Shown in pieces: positions 49,361 through 57,111 of a DNA stretch of 64,000 bases. How positions within the stretch are numbered: position 1 is the stretch's first letter; every line of letters starts with the position of its first letter. Below the pieces are notes generated by a model. It was given only the letters and a program-made list of their open reading frames with translations. It was not told where the DNA came from and searched no databases. Origin of the DNA: Pyxidicoccus sp. MSG2 (GTDB lineage: Bacteria; Myxococcota; Myxococcia; Myxococcales; Myxococcaceae). The stretch lies in contig NZ_JAPNKC010000001.1 of the NCBI RefSeq assembly GCF_026626705.1, positions 12,215,001 through 12,279,000 on the forward strand, given 5' to 3'. A program made the translations under genes and the position numbers.

Positions 49361-51778
49361 CTACTGCATCCCCGCGACGCCGAGCGCCGACAGGACGTCG
49401 AGCCCCAGCCGCTTGCGGGAGAACGGCTCCACCGGTGCATTCCCGGGCGTCGCCCCCGTCGAGGGGCCGATGCACGCCGGACAGCCGTCCTCGCACGAGC
49501 ACGACTCCAGCAGCCTGCGCGCGCGCAGCAGCAATTCGTCGCGCTGGTCATAGAGGCGCGCGGCCAGCCCCACGCCACCGGGAATGTTGTCGTAGAGGAA
49601 GATGGTCGGGTCGAAGCCCACGCCGCCGTCCTTGCGCGGCGGGCCCTCCGCGTCGTCACGACTGCCGAGCGTCTTGCCCACGTCCCTCGGGTCGATCATC
49701 AACCCCACGCACGCCACCGTGCGCAGCGCGGTGGCCACCCCGCGCAGCGCGTCGATGACCGAGGGCCGGGGCGCGCGCATCGAGCGCACCACGGACTCCG
49801 GCACCGTCAGCCAGAGCGACGTGGTGTGCATCTGCATCTCCGGCAGCGCCACGTCGCCGTAACCCACGTTCTCGTGCGTGTGGTACTTGATCTTCTTGTA
49901 GCCCACCACCTTCTCGATGACGCTGACCTCGCCCATGCCCGCGTGGAGGTCCGGCCCCATCGGCGCGGCCTGGTCCTCCTGGATGACGTGCACGCGCACG
50001 TAGGTCATCGCATCGGTGAAGTAGTCCGGCGCCACCTTGCGCACGAAGGCCTTGTGGTTCTCGTAGTCGAACTGCTCGACCTGGTACTGCTCGCCCTCGT
50101 GCTGGTAGATGGCCTGCTCGTGCAACATCGTGTGCGCCGAGCGGAAGTCCATCTCCGCCAGCGTCCGGTCCGTGCCGCGCTCGATGATGACGACGTTGTC
50201 CCAGCCCACGCTGCGCAGGGACACGTGGTTGGCCGGGTACGCATCCGTGGACCAGTGGAACACGCGCTTGCCCGCCTCGCCCACGGTGGGGTGCACCACC
50301 TCGTGCTGCGCGAGGAAGCCGAGCGCCTCCGCCGTGGACTCGGGCGGCACGTCTCCGAAGGGCTCGCCTTCCTCGAAGGGCAGCTCGAACGAGGCGCACT
50401 TGAGGTGCTGGACCAGAATCTCCACGTTGTCCGGGTCGATGCGCGCGTGCTCCACGGGGGCGCCGATGAGGAAGCGCGGGTCCGACGCCATGTACTGGTC
50501 CAGCGGCGCGCTCGACGTCACCAGGAGCGCCAGGCTTCCCGCCCCGCGCCGCCCTGCCCGGCCGAAGCGCTGCATCAGCGCGGCCACCGAGCCGGGGTAG
50601 CCCGCACACACCACCGCGTCCAGCGAGCCGATGTCGATGCCCAATTCCAGCGCGTTGGTGGCCACCACGCAGCGGACCTCGCCCGCGCGCAGCGCCGCTT
50701 CCGTGGCGCGGCGCGTGCCGGGCAGGTAGCCGCCGCGGTAGCCCTGGATGAGCGACGGGTCCAGCTTCTCCTCGACGAAGCGGTCGCGGAGGTACTTGAG
50801 CATCACCTCGATGTTGTTGCGCGACTGGCCGAACAGCAGCGTGGACACGCCCGCGCGTACCAGGTCCGCCGTCAGGCGCACCGCCGTCTTCAGGTAGCTG
50901 GCGCGGATGCCCAATTCCGCGTTCACCACGGGCGGGTTGAAGACCATGACGCGGCGCTCGCCGGACGGGGCGCCGCTCTCGGACACCAGCGCCACGTCGC
51001 GCCCGAGCATCCGCCGCGCATGCGCCTGCGGGTTGCCAATGGTGGCCGACGCGGCGATGAACACCGGGTCCGCGCCGTGGAAGCGCGCCACGCGCTGCAG
51101 GCGGCGCAGCACGTTGGCGAGGTGCGAGCCGAAGACGCCTCGGTACGTGTGCAGCTCGTCGATGACGACGTAGCGGAGGTTGGAGAACAGGCGCGCCCAG
51201 CTCGCGTGGTGCGGGAGGATGCCGGTGTGCAGCATGTCCGGGTTGGTGAGCAGCACGCCGCTGCGCTCACGTGCGGCCCGGCGCGCGTCCGCGGGGGTGT
51301 CCCCGTCGAACGTAATCGCACCGTGGGACAGGCCCGCCTCGCGCATCAACGCGCGGAGGGACTCCTCCTGGTCTCGGGAGAGCGCCTTGGTGGGGAACAG
51401 GTACAGGGCGCGGGCCTGCGGCTCGCGGGCGAAGCGGTCCAACAGCGGCAGGTTGTAGCAGAGGCTCTTGCCGGAGGCGGTGGGCGTGGCGATGACCAGG
51501 CTCTGCCCCGCGCGGGCCAGGCGGTAGGCCTCGGCCTGGTGGGAGAAGAGCTGCTCGATTCCGCGCTGGCGCAGGGCCTCGCGGACCTGGGGGGCGACGG
51601 CCTCGGGCACGGGCGCGAAGGTGCCGGCGCGCGCGGGCGTGGCCTCGTCGAGCACGAAGGAGGGCCAGAGCTGCCGGTCCGAGCGCCACCCCTGGAGGAC
51701 GGCGTCCAGCCCGCGAGGCGCATTCCAGGGAGTGCGCCGGGGCCCGCCGAAGGCGTCGGTTTCCTTCTCAGGCTTCAT
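49361..51778 (-). CDS. mrfA: MrfA-like DEAH-box helicase with DUF1998 (YprA)
   Basis: 805 residues. Superfamily 2 motifs: IATPTASGKSLCYN (Walker A), TNPDMLH, VIDELHTYRGVFG (DEAH-like DELH, 207-210), AASATIGNP (motif III), ATNALELGIDIGSLDAVVC and QRFGRAGRRG (motif VI). The C-terminal DUF1998 region ends in a four-Cys zinc site (Cys760, 762, 766, 769) within SCSCEDGCPACIG. Length and layout fit MrfA, a 3'-5' translocating helicase that recognises mitomycin C adducts and crosslinks. ATG 51778 is preferred; a longer reading frame upstream overlaps the divergent permease gene and is spurious. First gene of the mrfAB pair. Confidence 0.9.
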   Translation of the reverse strand: MKPEKETDAFGGPRRTPWNAPRGLDAVLQGWRSDRQLWPSFVLDEATPARAGTFAPVPEAVAPQVREALRQRGIEQLFSHQAEAYRLARAGQSLVIATPTASGKSLCYNLPLLDRFAREPQARALYLFPTKALSRDQEESLRALMREAGLSHGAITFDGDTPADARRAARERSGVLLTNPDMLHTGILPHHASWARLFSNLRYVVIDELHTYRGVFGSHLANVLRRLQRVARFHGADPVFIAASATIGNPQAHARRMLGRDVALVSESGAPSGERRVMVFNPPVVNAELGIRASYLKTAVRLTADLVRAGVSTLLFGQSRNNIEVMLKYLRDRFVEEKLDPSLIQGYRGGYLPGTRRATEAALRAGEVRCVVATNALELGIDIGSLDAVVCAGYPGSVAALMQRFGRAGRRGAGSLALLVTSSAPLDQYMASDPRFLIGAPVEHARIDPDNVEILVQHLKCASFELPFEEGEPFGDVPPESTAEALGFLAQHEVVHPTVGEAGKRVFHWSTDAYPANHVSLRSVGWDNVVIIERGTDRTLAEMDFRSAHTMLHEQAIYQHEGEQYQVEQFDYENHKAFVRKVAPDYFTDAMTYVRVHVIQEDQAAPMGPDLHAGMGEVSVIEKVVGYKKIKYHTHENVGYGDVALPEMQMHTTSLWLTVPESVVRSMRAPRPSVIDALRGVATALRTVACVGLMIDPRDVGKTLGSRDDAEGPPRKDGGVGFDPTIFLYDNIPGGVGLAARLYDQRDELLLRARRLLESCSCEDGCPACIGPSTGATPGNAPVEPFSRKRLGLDVLSALGVAGMQ

Positions 51779-51862
51779 GGGTCGGGCACTGTACAGGCGT
51801 ACACCGGGGCGGACAACGCGCTTGCGGCGCGCCCGGCAACTCTCGGCTAGGGTGCCGCGCCC

Positions 51863-53110
51863 GTGGCCCTCGCCATCTTCCTGTTCACCTACGTTTTCAT
51901 CGCCGGCGCGCGCCTTCCGTTCCTGAAGCTGGACCGGCCCGGCGGCGCGCTGCTGGGCGCCGTGCTCATGGTGGTGCTCGGCGTCGTCACGCCCGCCGAG
52001 GTCTTCAACCACAGCGAGAATCCCGCCCGGCATGCCATCGACGGGGACACCATCGTCCTGCTGCTGGGGATGATGCTGCTGGCGGCCTACCTGTCGCAGG
52101 CGGCCTTCTTCCGTACCGCCGGTGCGTGGGCCGTGCGCAGGGCGCACACGCCCCGGCTGCTGCTGGTGGCCGTGACGTTCATCTCCGCGGTGCTGTCCGC
52201 GTTCCTCGTCAACGACACCGTGTGCCTGATGCTCACGCCGCTGGTGCTCGTCACGGTGGACGACGCGAAGCTGCCGCCCGTGCCCTACCTGCTCGCCGTG
52301 TGCATGGGCAGCAACAGCGGCTCGGTGGCGACCTTCACGGGCAACCCGCAGAACATGCTCATCCAGGGCGCCTCCGGCCTGTCCTACGCCAGCTTCGCCG
52401 CGTACATGGCCCTGCCCGCCCTGCTCTCCACCATCATCGTCACCGGGGCGCTCGTGTACCTCTTCCGGTACGACCTGCCCTCGAAGCGCTTCGACCCGCA
52501 GCCGCCCCCGCCTCCGGTGGACCGGGGACTGCTGTGGCTCACTCTCGTCGTGCTCTTCGGGGTGGTGGCGGCCTTCTTCGCCGGCCTGCCCATGAGCTGG
52601 AGCGCCCTGGCTGGCGCCGCCGTGGTCATGGCCCTGTCCCGCCGCGAGCCGCGCGAGGCGCTGGAGCGCGTGGACTGGGTGCTGCTCCTGTTCTTCGCCA
52701 GCCTCTTCGTCGTGGTCTACGGCGTGAACAAGCACGGCTGGGCCGAGGAGATCCGCGTGCTCTTCGCTCCCCTCATGGTGGGCCCGCCCTGGCGCGAGAC
52801 GCTCGGCTTCGCGGGGCTGACGCTCGTGGCGTCCAACCTCTTCAGCAACGTGCCCTTCGTCATGCTCGCGCGCACGTGGGTGCCCACGCTGCAGAACGTG
52901 GAGCTGGGGTGGCACGTGCTGGCACTGGGCTCCACGCTCGCGGGCAACCTCACCCTCATCGGCAGCGTGGCCAACCTCATCGTCTTCGAGGCCGCGCGCG
53001 GGAAGGTGAACATGACCTTCCTCGGCTATCTGCGCATCGGGCTGCCCGTCACCCTGCTCAGCTTCGTCGTGGGGCTGGCGGTGCTCCTCGCGGAGCACGC
53101 GCTCTTCTGA
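51863..53110 (+). CDS. Ion transporter (IT) superfamily permease
   Basis: 415 residues starting with GTG 51863. About eleven transmembrane helices. The sequence shows the ArsB/NhaD/SLC13-type organisation, with two half repeats: TIVLLLGMMLLAAYLSQ, VNDTVCLMLTPLVL and the hairpin GSNSGSVATFTGNPQNMLIQ in the first, and ASNLFSNVPFVML and STLAGNLTLIGSVANLIVF in the second. Candidate substrates are arsenite, sodium/proton or dicarboxylates; the GNPQN/SVAN hairpins resemble ArsB-like anion permeases. No arsR or arsC gene nearby. Divergent from mrfA and convergent with the lipoprotein gene at 53117. Confidence 0.82.
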   Translation: MALAIFLFTYVFIAGARLPFLKLDRPGGALLGAVLMVVLGVVTPAEVFNHSENPARHAIDGDTIVLLLGMMLLAAYLSQAAFFRTAGAWAVRRAHTPRLLLVAVTFISAVLSAFLVNDTVCLMLTPLVLVTVDDAKLPPVPYLLAVCMGSNSGSVATFTGNPQNMLIQGASGLSYASFAAYMALPALLSTIIVTGALVYLFRYDLPSKRFDPQPPPPPVDRGLLWLTLVVLFGVVAAFFAGLPMSWSALAGAAVVMALSRREPREALERVDWVLLLFFASLFVVVYGVNKHGWAEEIRVLFAPLMVGPPWRETLGFAGLTLVASNLFSNVPFVMLARTWVPTLQNVELGWHVLALGSTLAGNLTLIGSVANLIVFEAARGKVNMTFLGYLRIGLPVTLLSFVVGLAVLLAEHALF

Positions 53111-53116
53111 GCGTGC

Positions 53117-53956
53117 CTATTCCGGGTCCGGGTCCGGCAGCTCGCCCGCGGGCAGTTCCTTCTCGGGCGGCTTCGGCGGCTCGGGCGGAGACTTGCCGGC
53201 GGTGCCGGGGACGGTGTCCGGCGCGGCCGAGCCGGGCGGGTCCGCCACCGGTGGGCCGCCACGCCTGTCCCTGGGCGTGAGGTCCTTCACGAAGACACCG
53301 GCCACCTCGTCCAGCATCGTCGTCAGCGCCTGGCGGAACAGGTCCGGATTCTTGCCCACCTTGAACGGGTCCAGGTGCGCGGCTCCCGAGGCCACCTGGT
53401 CCACCTCGAACGGGCGGCGCCACACCTCCGAGCGCCCGTCCAGGGTGAACATGCGCCCGTAGCCGCGCACGTAGGCGCCCGCGTGGCCGCCCTTGCTGCG
53501 CATGCCGTACTCCTGGACGACGAACTCGACGATGGTGTCCGCGCCCAGCGGCGTCACCAGGTCGTAGTCCGGCGCGTTGGCGGGCACCTCCTCCACGAGG
53601 AAGCTCTCCAGCACCGACGCCACGCGCGCCGGGTCCACCACGCGCGTCCACGGGTACTCACGGGGAAGCTGCGTCAGCGTGTTGACGCGCAAGCGCTCGG
53701 AAATCTCGAAGCGCGTCACGGCGTGCTGCAGCTTCACCGTCAGCCGCCGGTCGGCCTCCACCGGCTCCAGCTTCTTGAGCTTGTCGCCGTACGCCGAGTC
53801 GTCGCGGAACACGACGCTCTTGGGCCCCGCACCGTCCTCGATGCGGGAGATGAAGGCGGGCCGCCGGACGCGGTCCAGGTCCGCGCCGGCCAGCCGCTGC
53901 GACGCACAGCCGGCGGTGAGCGCCAACGCGAGGAATGGAAGGACGCTTCGAGTCAT
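53117..53956 (-). CDS. Lipoprotein of unknown function
   Basis: 279 residues with lipobox LTAGC (Cys17). The mature body is alpha/beta, with VKLQHAVTRFEISERLRVNT, a region around DYDLVTPLGADTIVEFVVQE, and GAYVRGYGRMFTLDGRSEVW, which suggests a beta-rich domain that packs against itself as in outer-membrane assembly factors. The last 50 residues are Pro-rich (PPEPPKPPEKELPAGELPDP), likely a flexible extension. No family recognised. Divergent from the MshEN gene with about 100 bases between starts. Confidence 0.7.
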   Translation of the reverse strand: MTRSVLPFLALALTAGCASQRLAGADLDRVRRPAFISRIEDGAGPKSVVFRDDSAYGDKLKKLEPVEADRRLTVKLQHAVTRFEISERLRVNTLTQLPREYPWTRVVDPARVASVLESFLVEEVPANAPDYDLVTPLGADTIVEFVVQEYGMRSKGGHAGAYVRGYGRMFTLDGRSEVWRRPFEVDQVASGAAHLDPFKVGKNPDLFRQALTTMLDEVAGVFVKDLTPRDRRGGPPVADPPGSAAPDTVPGTAGKSPPEPPKPPEKELPAGELPDPDPE

Positions 53957-54057
53957 TCACCCACAGTTGTATCCCAACTCGCGCCTTCATGCTCCTACCC
54001 GGCCGTACCCCTCCCTTTGGGGCATCCCATAACCGTCCGCTGGTATGCTCCCCCGCC

Positions 54058-54816
54058 GTGAGTTCCTCGCCTACCCCGCCCCCTGTTTCCTTCCCTGGTC
54101 GCAAGCGCCGGCTCGGGGAAATCCTGATGGACGCCGGCCTGCTCACGGAGACGCAGTTGCGCTCCGCGCTCGCCGAACAACGCAAGTGGGGCGGCCGACT
54201 GGGGCTCACCCTGGTGCAGATGGGCTTCGTGGACGAGAGCTCCATGGTCCACGCGCTGTCCCGGCAGCTCTCCATCCCCACGGTGGACCTGGAGGTATTC
54301 ACACCGTCACCGGTGGCCCTGCAGGCGCTCCGGGTGGACATCGCCGAGCGGTACACCGTCTTCCCCACCGCCGCGGACCCGGCCAACAAGCTGCTCACCG
54401 TGGCCACCGCGGACCCCACCAACGTGGAGTCGCTCCAGGAACTGGCCTTCCACACCGGCCAGCGCATCCAGGTCGTCGTGGCGGCCGCGTCGTCCATCGA
54501 GCGCGCCATCCGCCGCAACTACCACCATGAAGTCACGTCCCCCACGGCGACGCCGCTGACGTTCGGCATGGACGAGCCCACCTTCGAGCTGGCCCCGCCC
54601 TCCGAGTCGGAAACCCTGCAGGCGATGTCGCGCATGTCGGCGCACCCCAGTCCCCGGGAGAGCGAGCTGCTCCAGCGGGTGGAGGAGTTGTCCCAGCAGG
54701 TGTCCACCCTGGAGCGCATGGTGGCCCAGCAGGCCCGCTCGCTGCGGGCGATGCTGGAGCTGCTGGAGACGCGGGGGCTGGTGACTCGCGACGACTACCT
54801 GGCGAAGGTGCGCTGA
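54058..54816 (+). CDS. Stand-alone MshEN-domain protein
   Basis: 252 residues, GTG start at 54058 (the first in-frame start before the domain). Residues about 15-155 are a MshEN/GSPII_E N-terminal domain: RLGEILMDAGLLTETQLRSA, FVDESSMVHALSRQLSIPTV, YTVFPTAADPANKLLTVATA, then RIQVVVAAASSIERAIRRNY. In secretion and pilus ATPases this domain binds c-di-GMP or connects to the pilus base, but no ATPase follows here. The C-terminal 80 residues are a coiled coil (ESELLQRVEELSQQVSTLER) with a Leu-rich tail. It could be a c-di-GMP effector or an adaptor. Convergent with the cyclic-nucleotide-binding gene. Confidence 0.75.
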   Translation: MSSSPTPPPVSFPGRKRRLGEILMDAGLLTETQLRSALAEQRKWGGRLGLTLVQMGFVDESSMVHALSRQLSIPTVDLEVFTPSPVALQALRVDIAERYTVFPTAADPANKLLTVATADPTNVESLQELAFHTGQRIQVVVAAASSIERAIRRNYHHEVTSPTATPLTFGMDEPTFELAPPSESETLQAMSRMSAHPSPRESELLQRVEELSQQVSTLERMVAQQARSLRAMLELLETRGLVTRDDYLAKVR

Positions 54817-54825
54817 GCGCGCGCC

Positions 54826-57111
54826 TCACACCAGGATGAGCTCCTCGTCGACCTCTTCCGGCAGCTGGCCGGTGGAGGAGCGCTCGCCCAGCACGCGCTG
54901 GGTGCGTTGCAGGCGCTCGTCGCTCAGCTCGGAGATGAGCACCAGGATCTGCGGGTGGCTGGAGATGAGCGCGTCGAAGTCCGCGCGCGGCAGCCGCAGC
55001 AGCGTGGTGTGCCGCGAAACCGTCACTGTCGCGGTGGCGGGCGTCTTCTGCAGGAGGGAGATTTCTCCGAAGAGGTCGCCCTCCTTCAGCCGCGTCAGCA
55101 GGTGGCCGTCCTTGCTGACCTCCACCTCGCCGGACAGCACCACGTAGAGGCCGTCCGTCTGGTCGCCGTCGCGGATGATGACCTCGTCGCGCTCGACGTC
55201 GCGGGCCCGGAAGCGCTCCACCAGCGTGCGCCGGTCCTTCCGGTTGAAGGGCCGGAACAGCGCGGAGGTGTTCATCACGTTGGTCAGCAGCCGCTGCCGG
55301 CAGAACTTCTTCAGCGCCTGCGCTACCAGCGGATAGCTGCGTGACAGCTCGGCGAGCACCGGTGCGGAGATCTCCAGGAGCTGCGTGTCGTCGGACGCGC
55401 TCTCGACGGAGGCGGTGCGCGCCGCGCCGGACAGGAGCGCCATCTCACCGAAGCAGGCACCGCCTTCCAGCGTCGCGAGGTCCTGGCGCTGGCCGTCCTC
55501 CATCCGGAAGACCCGCACGGTGCCCTCGCAGATGACGTAGAAGGCGTCGCCGCGGGTGCCCTGGTCGATGATGCGCTCACCCGGGCCGAAGCGGCGCAGC
55601 GGGCAGCGCTCGAAGAGCTCGATGAAGGCGTCGCGGGGAAGGTCCGAGAACAACGGCACCGTGGGGAGGTCGCTCAGCGAGCGGCCGTCGGCGCCGACCT
55701 CCTCGGTGAGGCTGTAGACCTCTTCCTCCTCCGGGCTCGAGGGGATGGCCATGGCGGCGCGCTGGCTCAGCCCGGCCTGCGCGGCCAGCTCCACCGCGTG
55801 CAGGAGCGAGTCGCCCTCCAGCTCCAGCTCCGTGAACGACGATGCCCCCACCGCCTCCCGGAGCGACGCGCCGAGCTCTGGCGACAGCTCGCGCAACGGG
55901 AGCGCGGTGGCACCGGCGGGAGCCTGCGGCTCGGCACGGCGCGGGCGCAGGCCCGGAGGCGCGGAGGAGGCACTCGTGGGAGCGGGCTCCGAGGGGCTCA
56001 CGGTGGACGCTGCCGAGTTCGAGTCACCGATGGGCGACGAGAGGGCCTTCCACTTCCCGCTGGGAGTCCGCGCGGACGGCGCCGCCTCCACGGGGGTATT
56101 GCTCGGCGTCGGCGGAGACTGGAGCGCGGTCGGAACGGCCACGCGCTGGGAGGTGCGCGGCGCGAGGCCCGGAGGCAGCGAAGACGTCGCGGGACGGGCC
56201 GCGACAGCGGGCTGAGCAGGCGTGCTCGCCGCGGCAGGCACGGTGTCCTTCGGCGAGGCAGCGACCGCCGCCGGGGCAGGCGCGCTCGGCGCACCCGGGG
56301 ATGCAGTCACCTCAGGGGAAGCGGCCCGCGCCTCCTCGCGCGTGGGTGCCACTTCAGCTGCGGCAACCCCCTCCAGAACGCCACCGACCTCAGGCAACGG
56401 TTCCGCGGAGGCCTCGGCGTGCCCGGCGTCCTCCACCGGCTCGCCCACCAGGATGGGCTCGTCGTCAACCTCCCCTTCGGCGCGCGCCTCCCCGGCGTCA
56501 TCCGACAGCCCCACGCTCACGGAGTGGAGGACCACTTCCTCCGAGCCGGACCGGGCCCCCGCTTCCGGTGCCTCCACGGAGAGCGACAGCTCCGCGGGCA
56601 GCTCGGAGGACAGGTCCACCGGCGTCCCCGTCGCCGCCAGCCCGTCACCCTCGACGTCCACCTCCAGGTCGATCTCCGCCACCGCCGCCCGGACCTCGGC
56701 GGGCAGCCGCGACGTCGAGACAGGCGCGGACATCGGCACCGGCGCCTCGGAGAGCGCGCTGCCCATGGGGCCACGGGCCCTCGCACCGGCGGGCGTCCCC
56801 CGGCGCGCGTACAGGTCCGCGAGCATCTGCTGCACGCCGCGATGCGCCGGGTCCAGCTCGAGGATCAGCTTGCTCGCGGCGATGGCGCGCGGAAGGAAGC
56901 CCTCCTTGGCGAAGCCCTCGGCGGCGGACTGGTACGCGGAGATGGCGCGGTCCCGCTGACCGGCCTTGGCCCAGGCGTCCCCCGTACGCAGACGCGACTG
57001 GAGGTCCTTCGGGTCGGCCCGGCAGTACTCCTCGTACAGCTCCGCGGCTTTGGAGAAGCGGCCCTTGGTGAAGGCTTCGGTGGCCTTGTCCTTGAGCTTG
57101 CGCAGCTCCAT
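54826..57111 (-). CDS. TPR protein with two C-terminal cyclic-nucleotide-binding domains
   Basis: 761 residues. N-terminal TPR region (about 1-100: AELYEEYCRADPKDLQSRLR, AISAYQSAAEGFAKEGFLPR). Residues about 110-440 are a disordered Ala/Pro/Glu/Ser-rich linker. Two tandem cyclic-nucleotide-binding folds follow: one from PLFSDLPRDAFIELFE with GEMALLSGAARTASV, the second from ALFRPFNRKDRRTLVERF with GEISLLQKTPATATV; both have the PBC-like GE(M/I)xLL. The start is ATG 57111, overlapping the stop of the HEAT gene by one base (TGATG), so the two are coupled. No DNA-binding helix-turn-helix follows, so it may sense cNMP or act as scaffold rather than as a CRP-type regulator. Confidence 0.87.
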   Translation of the reverse strand: MELRKLKDKATEAFTKGRFSKAAELYEEYCRADPKDLQSRLRTGDAWAKAGQRDRAISAYQSAAEGFAKEGFLPRAIAASKLILELDPAHRGVQQMLADLYARRGTPAGARARGPMGSALSEAPVPMSAPVSTSRLPAEVRAAVAEIDLEVDVEGDGLAATGTPVDLSSELPAELSLSVEAPEAGARSGSEEVVLHSVSVGLSDDAGEARAEGEVDDEPILVGEPVEDAGHAEASAEPLPEVGGVLEGVAAAEVAPTREEARAASPEVTASPGAPSAPAPAAVAASPKDTVPAAASTPAQPAVAARPATSSLPPGLAPRTSQRVAVPTALQSPPTPSNTPVEAAPSARTPSGKWKALSSPIGDSNSAASTVSPSEPAPTSASSAPPGLRPRRAEPQAPAGATALPLRELSPELGASLREAVGASSFTELELEGDSLLHAVELAAQAGLSQRAAMAIPSSPEEEEVYSLTEEVGADGRSLSDLPTVPLFSDLPRDAFIELFERCPLRRFGPGERIIDQGTRGDAFYVICEGTVRVFRMEDGQRQDLATLEGGACFGEMALLSGAARTASVESASDDTQLLEISAPVLAELSRSYPLVAQALKKFCRQRLLTNVMNTSALFRPFNRKDRRTLVERFRARDVERDEVIIRDGDQTDGLYVVLSGEVEVSKDGHLLTRLKEGDLFGEISLLQKTPATATVTVSRHTTLLRLPRADFDALISSHPQILVLISELSDERLQRTQRVLGERSSTGQLPEEVDEELILV

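Noticed and set aside
49361..53098. An upstream extension of the MrfA frame
   Set aside because: The extension runs antisense to the permease gene and is His/Gln/Glu-rich; ATG 51778 starts the conserved protein.
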